In this document: positions 1-13,209 of the stretch, piece after piece
How the letters are laid out: each line of letters starts with the position of its first letter
How positions within the stretch are numbered: the stretch's first letter is position 1
Position numbers and translations under genes: made by a program
Assembly: GCA_023055505.1 (NCBI GenBank)
Contig: JALIRH010000007.1
Coordinates: forward strand, 12,899,773-12,963,772
Source of the DNA: Callipepla californica brunnescens
Taxonomy: Eukaryota; Chordata; Aves; Galliformes; Odontophoridae
DNA: 64,000 bases
Reading direction: 5' to 3'
Notes under the pieces: model-generated
Databases searched by the model: none
The model's input: the letters and a program-made list of their open reading frames with translations, nothing else
Told to the model about the DNA's origin: nothing

Positions 1-463
1 GGTGAGGAAAATAATTCCTTCATTTTTATGCAAGCATCTTCCTTCAGAATTGTTTGAAGGGAGCAGTGGTGGGGGAACTTCTAGCATGAACAGCTTTTTT
101 GTTATGATTTTTTTTTTTTTTAATTATATCCAATACGCTTACGAATCTAGTCCACTGTTTCTCTGCTTGCTTTTTCTGTTTTACTTTCTCCTTATGCTGT
201 TCATGAAGGAGAATTAATTTGGAGAAATTGTTCTTGCTATGAAGCCAGATAAGTATTTAGACCTCTATTTTTTGTGTATATTACAAATGTGAGAAATTGT
301 AGAAAAATGTACTAAGCAAAATAGACATATAGGGCAAGCAGTTATGAAAGTTGTAAGATATGATGCTTAAGATTGATACGTAAGCCTAAAATTTGTTGTT
401 GTTGTTGTTGAAATTAATGAATTGTGTTAATTGAACTTTTCTGATGGCTTTCTCTTTCCCTAG
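1..463 (+). other. EIPR1: EIPR1 intron 1 (3' end only)
   Basis: This is AT-rich intron sequence before exon 2. It holds a T13 run near 109-121 and a short (TTG)n microsatellite at about 393-410, 54 nt before the splice acceptor. No coding sequence or known repeat was recognised. Confidence 0.8.
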
Positions 464-547
464 GCACGAGCGTTAACACCTCAGACAGCAGAAACAGATG
501 CAATAAGATTTTTGGTTGGAACGCAGTCTCTTAGATATGATAATCAG
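464..547 (+). CDS. EIPR1: EIPR1 coding exon 2 (residues 15-42)
   Basis: This 84-nt exon is 28 whole codons, reading [12 protein letters not shown]... to ...SLRYDNQ. The acceptor is the AG at 462-463 after a C/T-rich tract and the donor is gtaact at 548. It begins and ends in phase 0. It forms the first propeller strands and joins directly to the IHIIDF... start of exon 3. The human protein, as I recall it, has Lys where Arg is read in SLRYDN. The first exon (about 14 codons) lies upstream of the window. Confidence 0.96.
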
Positions 548-3500
548 GTAACTTGTTTGGTTAAATGTTTTTTTTTGTTGTTGTTTTTGTTAATACTGTT
601 CATATATCTTAATTTCTTCTTCCTACTCCATAGCTCTGTTTGAAGTTTAAGTGATAGTCAAGTTGTAGATTTACGTGATTAGTTTGCAGATATATCATTA
701 AGAAATGCAAGTGGAAGTGTTTTTCTGGGAAATAAATCTTCTAAATTACAGACTGGTTTAGTGAGGCAGGTGCCATTTTTTTTTGTTAATTTAAATCTTT
801 AGATTCTCTGGAGCTGTCTTGAAACCTTGGAAGACATGTGCAGTAAAAGAGACTTCTTTAGGTCTTCTTTGTCTTTAATGAGACTCCTAGCATATACATA
901 TCTCTGTATCTGAAGCTACATTAACTGAATTTTTTACCTCTTAATTGTTGGTAATCAACTGTATCTTTATTGATCACAAATTTAGCGAGTTAAGCCATGA
1001 TAGCCCCTCAAATTTTTAATTTCTGTTTGGCTGTTTCCTCTGTGATTGAGAGTACAGCACTTATAATTTTACAGTCATCTTATTTTTTACGTTAAACTTC
1101 AGAAAGTGTGTTCACAGTGAAAGAAGACCCTGGGGGAAGAACAATTAGAAAGTTGTGTTGGGTGTAGGCTTCAGGTGAGTGTAGCAGAGGCACTGCAGAG
1201 GATCACTGTTGGAAGATGCCGGGTGCTGCCCAGTGCAGTTTGCAGCTGCCTGTGCGAGGAGGGCACAGTTTTAAGACCATCAGAATGGTGGAACCTCTTT
1301 GAAAACTTCTGAGATGGGAGGAAATACTGGAAGGGAACTAAAAAGACAAAGAAGCAGAATAAATCATAGAGGGAACACCAAGGAGGAATGAGGAGTGCTT
1401 TGTGGTGGAGCAGATACCCTCAGCTTTGCCTGAAGAAACTGTTTCTGGCATGTGGCTGTTCGTGAAGGAACTGTATTTCATGGAGAACACTTGCTGGAGT
1501 AGAAACAAAGTGAGAGGTGGATAGTGGCAGAGGAGGCCCTGTATACTGATTGTAACCCAGTGCTCCATGCCCTCATGTGCCTCATAAAGCCTCCAGGTTG
1601 AAGGAGTTAAGTCAGAGAATGGGGAGGGAGAAAATGTGATTTTAAGGCTTGTCTTTCTGATTTCATGCAGTCCAAATTAGTCACTAAATTTATTTATTGC
1701 CAATAAAAATGTAATTTCCCCCTCACTGAACTTCAGTGTGTTTTGTCCACAGTAGTAATTGTACATGGTAAGGTGTTGACTTTGGTACCAAATGTTAATA
1801 CTGGTTAAGACTTGAGGGGGGGAAAAAAGCATTCAGAGGCATAAGGAATATGGAGTATTCAATTTCTTTATGTTTCAGGTAATACTTTTGAGATCAGTAA
1901 CAAAAGGTGTGGTATACCTTAGTTAAAAATAAGATGATCAAAAAAAACCATTGTGTATATTTGTCCTGGATGCTCTTCAGACATTTGGTTTTAAAGTGCT
2001 TTTCTACTGAATAAAGAACTTTATCAGGTTAAAAATTGAGTCCATCTTTTACTTCTTGGTTTAACTAATTAAATTCAAGTCTAGAATTCAAGTTAGAGGG
2101 TGATTCTTGCTTATTAATTGACATCCATTAGATCTTCAGTAATTTAAATGTTCTGATTTAGGTGAAGTTTTTGGCATAGACTACTTATTTCTAAAATATC
2201 TCCATATACTTGTTTCAGCCTCATTGCACATACTTTTTTTTTTCCCAATGAATATCATTAATAATAGATGTGCAAGCCTCTTCCTAGGGTATTAACGAAT
2301 CTTTGGGGGTTATTGGCCTTTAGCTGTGCCTCAGGCCATCAGCTCCATCAGCTAGTTGCTAATCCCTGAGAAATGCCTTCGGCCTCAAGTCATTATTGTT
2401 TAATTCAGCACTATGTTCTCTAGATTTGCTTAAAAACTTTTTTTGTTCCCTGACCTGACTTATGAACTGGCTTTCAGCCTGTAGTGCTTGACCAAGTGTT
2501 GCATGGTGAGGTATTCCTCATGCAGCTCCATCATGCACAGAATGTTTCTTCCCTTCCAGTCACAAACCAGATGTGTTGCAGGTAAGAGAGCAGCAGTTGT
2601 GTGGATGGCAAAGTAATTTCTTCCTTAGTGAGATTTCTTTCTATACAAGTAACGTATAGGAGATCTGGTGAAAATATTTTGCTATTAATGCTTTCCTTAT
2701 AACGCAAAGGAAAATATTTAAGTGTTATATTCTGTCAGTATTTCAGATATTAACAGTATCTAGTACTTGATATTTGGTTGCATAACTTCCTGAAAGATAA
2801 GTAGTTCCTTTTTGACTGGAGATCTGTCATCTATTCCTGTAGCAAAGCTGTTGTACATACTTCTGGTATGTGATTGGAATTAGGAAACCTGCATGTATAC
2901 AGTTAATGAAGAAAACCCAGCTTGTGGTGGTTTACTCTCTTCTGTCAAGTTTGAAGATCTTGAATAAGGAAAATAAAAGTATAGGAGAAAGAAGCAATGG
3001 AAATGTTCATGATGGAGTATTGTGAAAGTGGAGAGTGAAACTGGCAACAAGTGTGTTGCCAAATGGGGGAGAGGTGGAGAAAACCCTTCGGTGAAATACC
3101 ACTTGAAAGAAGGGGCTTATTGAAGAGAGCAGTCTGCACTGCTATAATATAATCTTATTTTTTAGTGCTTCTAAGGTGGTTATCTTTGAAAATCTGTATT
3201 TTCTGTCCAGGCATCTGTCACCTGATGTAAACAGCTGCTGCTTCTGAACTGGGGGGCAGGGGGAAGGAGTGGAGGTTTGGGTGCTTTCTTTTCTAAAGGA
3301 ATTCTCTAAACCAAAACAAACATTTGCAATCTTTGAATATAGGTGTTTGGTTTTTTTTAATTATGTTCGCTATGACCTATGTGAAATCGTTCATGCAATT
3401 TCATACTTGTTCTCTGACAGTATTTTACACAATCGATTAAAAACTTGGCCTTCTTGAAGCTTTTGTGTTCCATCTGCTGCTCTTAGTTTAATGCAGTTAC

Positions 3501-6223
3501 TGTATGCTTTTGGAAACATAAAGTGTACTTCATGTAACCTTTTTTTAATCTCTCTGAAAACTGAGTTATCTTCTGTCTTGTTAGAATCCAACATCATTGT
3601 TTTCACGCATGGTGTTATATGGGCACAGAGCATGGCAGTGGCCACTCATGCTGAAACACTTCCCACATTGCCCTCTCTGCACTGTATCAGTCTCTGGTGT
3701 AAGGAAGCCAATTATGGAGATTGTGCAGTGGGAGAAAGAGTAATTTTGATCTGAATGAATTTGTCTCTCTGCCTTAGTCACTTCCATAGCAATTAGTGAT
3801 TTCTCCCAGATTTTTTTTTCAGTAAACTCAAATAATTGTTTGCCTTCAGATCTCTGGCTTTTTTCCCTCAGTGTTTGGAGTTGTGTGTCAGAGGGAGTTT
3901 TTAGCATAATTACAGCTAGGTAGCTCCTTAATGTTGCTGCTGATGAAAAAACTGTTCAATTTTAAGAGGTATTTTTCACAAAGATTGTATTGCAGAAGAA
4001 CTATGATAATGCATACCATTACTCAGGATAGTGCAGTCATGTTGATGAAGTTCTATCTTTATTCTACCTATCTTTTATTTCTACCTATACTTACCATTTC
4101 TGCCATTCTCAACTATAGCATCTATATCTCCAATTATTTATTCATGTTGAAGCTCATTTCCATACTGCACTGGGAAAAGTTAGTAATTCAGCAACTAAAG
4201 GATAGCAGCGTGTGCAACTGGAGCTTGCATTAGGACAGCTGTTGCAGCTGATGTTTTTCTGCTAGTATTTCTCTTCATGGCATCGTGCTGGTGCTGTATT
4301 TGATGCTATTATATTTAATGTGAGTATCATTTTATCTTTGGTATTTAGCATAGTTACAGCGGAGTTTCCAGGTATTTGTGATGTCAGCTGAAACAAAGAC
4401 ATGACAGCAGAGGACAAATTGGTATCTGTGATTTCAAAAGGCTTCAGGTGGGGTAAAGAGCTTTCCCACAGTTTGTGTTGAATGACCCTCTTAACCTAGC
4501 CAGCACAAGCACAGCATATGTGCAATTGGGGTAAATAGGATTTTGATTTGTGGTATACCTCTAAGGACTTCAGCAGAGCTGCCAAATGAGACTTGAGTGA
4601 CTCTGGTGGAAGGTTTTTTCCTTTTTTTTTTTTTTTTTTCTTTAGTTGAGGTAATGGAAAACAAGCAAAGCAGATCTGTTTATGCCTTTCTCAGAGAAAA
4701 TAAAGTCTAATTTTACATTTTTTCCCTCATTTCATGTTCAGTACATTTGAGGGATCTGCTTTTTGCTGGAGATGCAAAAGCAAATTATTGTTATTTTGAT
4801 GTATAAAAATAATAATAGGAATTGTTGTTCATGCCGTGAGCCTGCTGGAGGTTTTACTTTAGGAGTTGTAAATATGTTGCAGTTTAATTGCAATCTATTG
4901 TATTTATGAGCAGTTTCAGTTGTGAGTTGATTCAGAACATCAAAATACATCCCATGAGAGCAGTGCAGGGTGTGTCAAGCACTTGACTTAGGACGCAGGG
5001 GGTAGGTCAGGAGGAATATACAAACACCAAAATAAAGGGCAACTGTAGATATGTACAAGGGGTGTGACCCTGGAATGAAAGACAGGAAGGTGACTTCCTT
5101 AAATTGGATAGGAAGATGGCTATGCAGTTGCTGCAGGAGATGGATGTTGTCGTGATGCGGGTAGATTTGTAAGTTTAGGGCAACAAACAGAGTCAGGTTT
5201 GAAAGGACAGCGTGCTTGTCAACTGCAGGACTGCTCATGTGCCCTGGATGACTAAGTTAAGGGTGCTTCAGGTGTTGAGGTCCTGCACTGGATTTGAGGA
5301 AGTTGCTGATGACTGCACTCACTCAGCAGTGCAGAGTTTGAAGGAGAGGTTAAAAAAGGTAACACATCAGCCATTTCATAAAGCAATCTGCAACATAGCC
5401 AGTATAGTCTGAGTTGATACCTGTCTAGTTGCTTCTCTGTTTTACAAAACCGTTCTGTAATATCTTGTAGTTAAAACTTTTGCAGTATTTCAGTAGTTAA
5501 GGTTGTGTCATTGTTTCTCTATTCATTGTTGACAATTTACTAATGAATCTTAAATGAGATTACGTAGAACAAAAACAGGAGTGAGATATAGATTTACTAA
5601 GACATAGCTAGTATTTCTTGAAAGGAAACTGTACAGATTCTTAATCTTTCAGTTCAGTATTTTATCTTTGCTTGAAGTTTAAGATTTATTGTATTTCCAA
5701 GTGTTTTAGCAATAGTTCTATATATTGGCACGTATACTGGATTCCTTGCTTGAAAAGAACTCAGGGTTTCAGGTATTTCTGTTTTGAAACAAAATCCTTT
5801 CTCTCCCATTCTTTCTTCAAAAGATATTTAAATGTGATGGCCTGGAATACAGAGTTAATGCAGACATTTAGACTAAGGATTGTGATGTTATCATTTCTGT
5901 TTATTGCTGGAAGAAGTGTTGAATTGCAGTCCTAGTGGCTTATTACTATTAACTATAATATGAAAAATCACCTTCAAGCTTTAAGCTGCAGAACTGAGAA
6001 GAATAAACACTGTATTTCATCAAAACAGAGAGATGGCTTGTTTTTCTAGAAAAGTCTATCTTGCCTGAAATCAATGATATACTAAATTGTTAGTATAACA
6101 ATTAATTAAAGTAGATATCAGTTATAAAATTCTCATTAAATTGTTCTGTGCAGTCATTGTGTATAATTAAGACCCACAGGAAAACATTTGAAAACCTAAT
6201 GTTCTCTTTTATTGTATTTGCAG
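548..6223 (+). other. EIPR1: EIPR1 intron 2
   Basis: This intron is 5.7 kb, AT-rich, with a T17 run near 4622-4639. No CR1 fragment could be identified with confidence and no ORF resembles a known protein. A GC-richer patch at about 1130-1310 and a purine/pyrimidine-mixed block at 4980-5350 have no recognised identity. Confidence 0.75.
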
Positions 6224-6356
6224 ATTCACATCATAGATTTTGATGATGAAAATAACATCATAAACAAAAATGTGCTTCTTCATCAAGTGGGTGAGATCTG
6301 GCACATTAGTGCCAGTCCTGCAGATAAAGGTGTACTAGCAACTTGCTACAATAAAA
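6224..6356 (+). CDS. EIPR1: EIPR1 coding exon 3 (residues 43-86)
   Basis: This 133-nt exon encodes [17 protein letters not shown] and onward through [16 protein letters not shown] to CYNK, then one base of the next codon. The acceptor is tttgcag at 6217-6223. The donor, gtaagt at 6357, is the consensus and the strongest in the gene. The tract of acidic residues and Asn (47-58) lies between two predicted beta strands. [10 protein letters not shown] is a WD-repeat inner strand. Phase in is 0 and phase out is 1. Confidence 0.97.
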
Positions 6357-7351
6357 GTAAGTCCTTTCCAACAATTTTAAACTTCAAGTGTTTTGGTATT
6401 TTTGAATTCACAAAGATTAAACATCCTACTATGTATATAACTTTAAAAATAGGAGTTATAAGTACAGGTATTTTTTCAAAGATCTGCTGTACTGTCACTT
6501 ATACCTTATCCTTCTTCTCATTTTCTATCCTTCGATAGTCTTGGTTACAAGTCTGTTTGTATTTGTATCAAAGAAAGCAGCAAAACTAAAGTATTGCTTA
6601 CCTGGTCAATGCCAAGTATGTCAAATAGAGTATTCCTGTTATTTTAGGCTTCGTTCTTTTTATTGTTTTGTATGTTTGATTCTTAAAGTGAAAGCAAATG
6701 GCTTTCAAAATGGCATCTTGCCAGCATCAAGCTCCCTTTAAAATTGCAGATTGTCTGCATATAGTGTTATTTGTCATATGTTTAATGCAGATATGCCCAC
6801 AGAGAACTATAAATTATCTAAATATCTCATCAAAAACAGTAGGAGTGCTCCTTGTGTACCCTTAGCACTAAGTGCACAGCTGTTTAGATTAAGGATCTTC
6901 ATGCCTTTCTCAGGCAAGGCAGGTGCAGAGATTTTGTGTTCTAAGGCTTGGAAAATCCCCTTGCATCACTTGAGGAGGAGGGTCATTTTTCTTGCCAACA
7001 AGTAAGAAATCTGTGCTGTCAATCTGAGTAAATATTGTTTAGTCTGGTACATTCTAGTGTATCTTTCATGAAAATACAGTCTAATCATACAAGAATTAAG
7101 ACTGAGTTTCAGATGTCATGCATCTGTCATCTATAGAGGTGTATATTCCTACTGCACAACCTTTTGGTAGAAAAGAAGTTGCAGGGCTGCCAGGTTCTTC
7201 TATTTCATCTGGACTGAAATAGAGGTACTGTGGCATGAATTTCTTCTGTGGGTCATTCTTTACAGAATTTATTCACCTCTGTTTCCCCTGTGTAACTGAA
7301 CAGCAAATCGATGAGAGATTGAGTCCAGTACTTCATTTATGTAATGTCCTA

Positions 7352-7407
7352 CTTAACAGAATATCCTGAGTTGAAAAGTACTCACAAGGATCACTGAGTA
7401 ATGTTAA
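7352..7407 (-). repeat. CR1 LINE, 3'-end fragment (antisense)
   Basis: The segment reading aatatcctgagttgaaaag and onward through ggatcactgagt is the reverse complement of a CR1 3' terminus of the same subfamily as the copy at 63486. Only about 55 bp are recognisable and it is diverged. Confidence 0.6.
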
Positions 7408-10400
7408 CTACTTTTAATTTATTCAATTTGTGTCTGTTTTTGAAGGCAAATGTTGTTTTAGCTGGTATGATGACCATATATAACTTTGTATTGCCTTTTA
7501 AGGAAGGAATATATTTAAGACATGTTATTCTAATGTGCCACAAGAGACATTCCTTACAACAGTATGCATTTTAATTGGTAAAATCTCTTTAGAAGAGAAG
7601 AGAGCTTATTGAGGGAATATGTCTGTGAAGCACAACACTTACATTACTGTGATATTTCTAATTTCCTTTATTGGACCTATGAATTCATATGCATGTTTTT
7701 TATTCTAGCTTCTTTGTTCTAGATTTGGTTTGCTCTATCTGCTTTAGAAATGCCAGACTCTATTGTTTGTACTTCATGCATCTTCATTTAGAACCATCAG
7801 CCATAAGCATTCTGAAGAAAAGATCTGATTCTCAAATAAGTATTGATGATTCTAAATAGCAGTACATGTAACAGAAAGCACAAGGCATGGGGTTCTAATA
7901 ATGAGTGCTAGATTTAGCAGACAGCTTATTTCCAGTGGTAGCGCAACCAAATTAAGCGTTCAAAACATTTATGTATTCTGTATGTATGTGTATTTGTATG
8001 TCTTATGTATTTGTTTTTAAGTACTGCACTTGTACTGTTATTTTAAAGTGATACTTTTTTTTGTTATTCAAGTACCAGGCAAATGACATCTGGTCAGAGG
8101 TGTCATAACCATCTCTTGTTGTTTGAGCACTGTCGATAAGGCAAATCTTGACTGCCATTGAAACTCAGAAAATGAATTAATAGGTGACTGTTGTTAATAG
8201 CTGTTTCTTAATGTTGCTTAATTAAGTAGTAAAATTTGACAGAAGTTGAATAATATTTTTCAATTCATAGCTCACAGAAATAAGTTAACGAAATAGGGTG
8301 AAGTGCTGATGGGAAAACTGAAAATCCATTGAGTATGCTATATTACTTCAAAAAAGTCTAGTTGGTACACGTAGTGGAACTTCTATTTTAATAGATCCAC
8401 TTGTTTTGTTTTGTTTTTTTTTTTTTTGTCTGGGAAGAGATACCTTTTATACAAGAAGTTCTAGGGTTGTAATAAAGGCTGTTCCAAAAGCATCCCTCAG
8501 CTAGCGATACAAAAATGCATTGATTCCTGAATTGTCTGTGCTGATGTGTCCTCAAGAGTGTAGTCTAAATGATCAAAACTGTGCATAAATTAAATTGTCT
8601 TTCTCAAGATATCTAAGATTAAAAAAACTTCATTATATTTTAACTTATGTCTGTTAATACCTCTGTATCAAAGTCAGAGGTGACACTAGCAGTCTTTCTG
8701 TGTATGTTGAAAAATGGTTCACTGTTCTTAGGTTGTTTGTTTTGTAGAGGTAAAGAGTCTTGGCAAAACAATTAAACATGCAAAATGTTTTGCTAACATC
8801 TGCCAAGTGAGAAACTGTATGGGGGAAGCTGATATTCATACTTAGCTAGTAATTGGGTATTATCTGTGGGGTCAAGAATTAAATGGAAAGATGTAAGCCT
8901 TTTGAGTTAGGGATGGGATGTTACAGGACACTAATTTAATGATGTTTTGATGTTTTAGTGATGGTTGAGAGAGGCCTTAAATTTATGTGAATCTTGATCA
9001 AAAGTTGCAAGGTCCTCTTGGATGGGGAAGTTCATGTGTTTTCGTTTTCAAGCACTTCAGCTACTGATAAATATGATGATTTTATGATGTATGTTTTCAG
9101 TGCTCCAACATGAAGCTTTATTCACTGAATCATATAGTTGGAAAACCTTCAAAAAGAGTGATTTTAATGTTGAATCTGATGTTGTAATTCTCCATCTGGT
9201 ATTTGCTGAATTCTTTTTCCTGCTTTATGAATACGTGAAATATTTCTACTTGCCCTTGAGCACAAGTGGATGAGGCATAAGATGGTGGGATTTCTAGTGT
9301 AGATTATTTGTGCCCCTAATGAGAAGAAAAATCTTGTGACAAACTGAGATAAATAAATTTCACTGATATTGAAGTGGAGCTGTTTAATTCATTAGCCACT
9401 AAACTGATCAGAGGTGATGCCGGTTTTCTGCTTCTTGTCGTTTGTCATTTTGCCATTAAAAATTGCTTGTCTCATTTTCGAATGATAGTGTGGATGTAGC
9501 CAAGACTTGGGAACCCTGCAGATAGAATGTTGGAACCAATTTAGTAACAAGTAAAATTCTGTAAGTTTAACTTTGGTTCTCTGTGATAAGTATGATTTTT
9601 CTAAAGTTTTAAATGAGTTTGGTGGTGGTGGGAAGTGAGATACCAGCATAACAAACTGTGAACCTAATGATTTTCATGTGTTCTGTTAGCATAACTGTGC
9701 AAGCAAATCTCTTCTACTTTGGACTGTTGTTATACTTTAGTGTTTTATTTTGAAAATGAGTTTGGTAGCTGTTTGGTACTGTGAGCACTAAGAATTATGA
9801 ATGCTGTATTTTATCCCAGATTGCCAGACAAAGTGAAGAAACATATGTAAGTATTTGAAAGAATCTAGGTATAGGAGAAGCTATGTTAAAATATGGATGG
9901 GGGAGAAGGTGTTGTAAAATTAATACATTTATTTATATATTATAAATATATAAGCATTGGTATATAACTATGCACTGCTAGTCAGTTTTGTGACATGTTG
10001 ATGCATCATCTTTTTACTCTACTGTGGCAAGTCAACTGAATTAAAAAGTGGTGGGCTTTTTTTTTTCTTGAACGGGATTTATATTTCTATTGGCAGCTTT
10101 AAAGGTGAACGTTAAGGGGGGAAAATGCTGTTAGTAGTCTTCTAACTTTAAAAGTTTGTTAAACTTAAATGTGGTTCAAATTAAGTTTTTTAGATGGATT
10201 GTTGTATGAGCAAGATACAATGTGCATAGGATTTTGGGCTACAGTAATAATAAAGGTGTCAGTACAGGCACATTGCATTTGCATTTTGACTGGTATTGCT
10301 TAGTTCACTGTAGCCCAGTAATAAAAAAGGCAAATGCAGAATTTCACAAAAAAAGGCTGTCAGAACAGTTCTGGAATCTTTAGATTTTCCTTCTTGTTAT

Positions 10401-12407
10401 TATTAGTTCCTTTACAGTTCAATTGCTTGTAAATTTCTTACTCTCTCTAAAATACTGCAGTAATGACACTTTCAAAACATGAATGAAAAAGGTGACAAAG
10501 TAATTAAGAAGGTAGAAATAGACTTTTGAAAATATTCAAAAGAAGAAGAGAATAATGGTGGGGTGGGATGAGGGTCAGGGTTGTACTCTCCAAATAATGG
10601 TATAAATCAGTAAGAATAGTGATATAAAATATCACAATATAAAATGAAGATAAGTTAATCTTCAAATTTGCAAGAGGTTGGTAGCTATCCAAGAGCTCTT
10701 CACCTTTTAAATAAAAATAATTTCATGTAAAATATTCCATGAAGTTCAGAATAAGTATTTCAGTATCTGTCTGTGCTTTCCTTCCGTTTTGAAAAGTAGA
10801 TTCTTTAAAGTCTGTTTATTACAGAGCACCATAGTACTTCCTATCCATTTCCGTTTTGGGACCTAGGGGGAACGGATGAAGAGCTACTTAAAGATGTTTC
10901 CTACCTTATCTCCAAGATAGGTCAGGAGAAATGGGAACTTAATATAGTTTTAGGATAATAGAGGTCAGAATTAGTTATTGAGATTATCTTGGCATGTGTA
11001 GAATTAAACATTTGCTTGGACATAACTATAAGTTCTGGCATGAAACCTACAGAGGTAGAAAAAAGTACTAACACAATTATCTGTTGGTAGAAGCTGTTTT
11101 TTGTATGGAGTGGACTGATGAGGTACAGAACTGTTATACCTTTGATCCGCAGTTCTGTGAAAGTAAATTTTAAGTGTGATGGATGTACTTTTTCCTTCCA
11201 AATTGAGTAGTCCTGGCCTGCTGATCAAAGGCCATCTTCCTCAATCAACTATAGTCTGCTTCTCAAGGCTCAAGCTCCATGCCCTTTGTTGCTGAACCCG
11301 TTTTGTACTGTTTTGGTGAGTGACGCTTAGGCAAAATGTTGCAGTACTTTAACTGTAATGGATTATTATTTAAATTTTTTCCACTGTTTTCTGTGAATTT
11401 AGTTTTTTCAAGGACATTTTCCTTCCTAATAAGTAGTTCCAACCTGTTCAGCATTTCCATCTTCTTTTTGTTGCCCTTACTAGTTCTGCTGTGCCATACT
11501 TTAGTTAAAAATATTGGAATTGCATTCTCTACTTGAAGAATGGGCATACCAAAACTTCTCGGAGCTGTAGAATTTTTTTTGTTGTTGTTCTTTGTGCCTT
11601 TAATTAAGTTGGTCAGTGTTTTGCTGGCTTTTGTAGTTACTATTGTACATTTCTTCCAGCGAACTGTCAGCAGTGGCACTGAGAAAGATACAACTTGGAA
11701 AAACAATCAGTCTGAGTACAACATCATGTCAGGATGACTTTATTTTTCTTCCTTTCTTCTATTATAATTCTTCTGGTGTTAATGCATGTGAAGAAAGTTG
11801 TTAACAGTGATGTTCATTTGTCACTTTTGGTTTTTTTACCACCATTATTTTCAGGAATTCCTCATAAGTTCTGGCCTTCTGCATGGCATGGAATCACCTG
11901 AAATGATATCAACAGTAGACTGCGTGTTTATATTTTCATAGTAGTAATTCTCTTTAGGAAGCTTACAATGAAAAACTTGTTCTGTTTCTGGCTTTAGCTT
12001 TTCAGAACCTCATTATAAATCCTAATTATCCTAAAATTAGGATAAAGTTTCATGTGTTGGAGCAAGAAAAAAATAAATATCTTCCTCAAGCGTAATGATG
12101 TAGAGATTTTTAAGTCAGTTAGTCACCACTGCCAGGAAAGTATTCTTTGTGTAACACAAGTGATGGGGGAAAAAAGCAGCTCTTGAAGTTGGTTAAAATC
12201 TTCTCTGAGATTATTTTGAAATTAAATACTTGAAAAATAATTTTATGGATCATCATGTTTGTGCTTGCCTCTGCTAGTCTTAAGAATTCAGTTTCTTAAT
12301 CAAATCACTGATAGATATCTGGAACAGTTTGTTTTCCCAATTCAAATGTATTTTTTGCCTCTTAAAATTAGGATTTAGACTTTGATTGTGTGTAGGAACA
12401 CGCAAAG

Positions 12408-12420
12408 CCACCAGAGGGCA
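12408..12420 (+). promoter_or_regulatory. CTCF-like motif in intron 3
   Basis: ccaccagagggca matches the CTCF core consensus (CCASYAGRKGGCR) at all 13 positions. Occupancy cannot be judged from sequence. A single motif of this quality is expected by chance only rarely in AT-rich DNA. Confidence 0.45.
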
Positions 12421-13187
12421 AAAGAAAGTGGAAATGGAGAAGCAGGCATGCATATGTGCAAACATTCTTTATTGTTTTTGTTCCTGTAAACAAGATAGGT
12501 GCCACTGTGCAGCGGTTATAGCAAACTGGTATAATACACACATACAAAACTGCTGTTTAATTTTGTTTTTAAAAAGGAAAGTAAAACTTGTATTTAAAAT
12601 CTATTAATTTCAAACTTCGAATCTGCTTTGAGTGGAGCATATCATACTTTTCGAAACATAAACCTGTGCGTTTAATTTCTAGCATTGAAATCTCACCAGT
12701 AGGGGTAATTGGAAATAATGCTTCTAATGGTGCTCTCAGCTGCTCAGTAGCAAAGTGAACAGCTCACATGGACCCCCTCTGGTTTCACCGCCTTTCTCTG
12801 TAATGAGAATGCTTTGTGTAGGAGAATCTTTGAGCAGCACTTTCAATAAGTTGGAGTTACAATGCAGATTTGGGCTGGGATCTAGTGACTTTATTAATCT
12901 CTCAAAATATTGTCTGGTGCCCTCCAAAGCACTACTGGAGAATTGTATGGAAGAAAGCTTCCTGTAGTTTGGCGGAAGAAATTGACATACTTATGTTTTT
13001 GTGTTGTTGTTGTTCTCTGTGTTCTTCTTAAGTTGTACCTACTATTTTTCTAGAAATTGTAGTTAAATGGCACTTGAAGCATTCCCATCAAACTTCCTAC
13101 GAGGTGTTATGTGAAATAGTTAACTGTTTGATGCACGTGATGGGAAACCAGTATGGAAATGTTAGGAGTATCACAGGATTCACTGTA

Positions 13188-13209
13188 TTTTTTTTTTTTT
13201 TTTTTTTTT
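13188..13209 (+). repeat. T22 homopolymer
   Basis: An uninterrupted run of 22 T. On the minus strand it is an A22 tract and could be the tail of an old antisense retroposed copy, but no parent sequence was recognised next to it. Confidence 0.9.

Noticed and set aside
2..217. 71-codon + strand open frame at the window start
   Set aside because: It is T-rich intron sequence with a low-complexity Phe/Leu translation, no splice context for EIPR1 and no resemblance to a known protein.
11263..11706. 147-codon minus-strand open frame in intron 3
   Set aside because: The Lys/Asn-rich translation reflects the T-rich + strand. No domain is recognised, and the + strand also has overlapping long frames, which is typical of chance.
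12026..12045. Palindrome ttatcctaa-aa-ttaggataa
   Set aside because: Short A/T-dominated dyads like this are expected by chance several times in this window.
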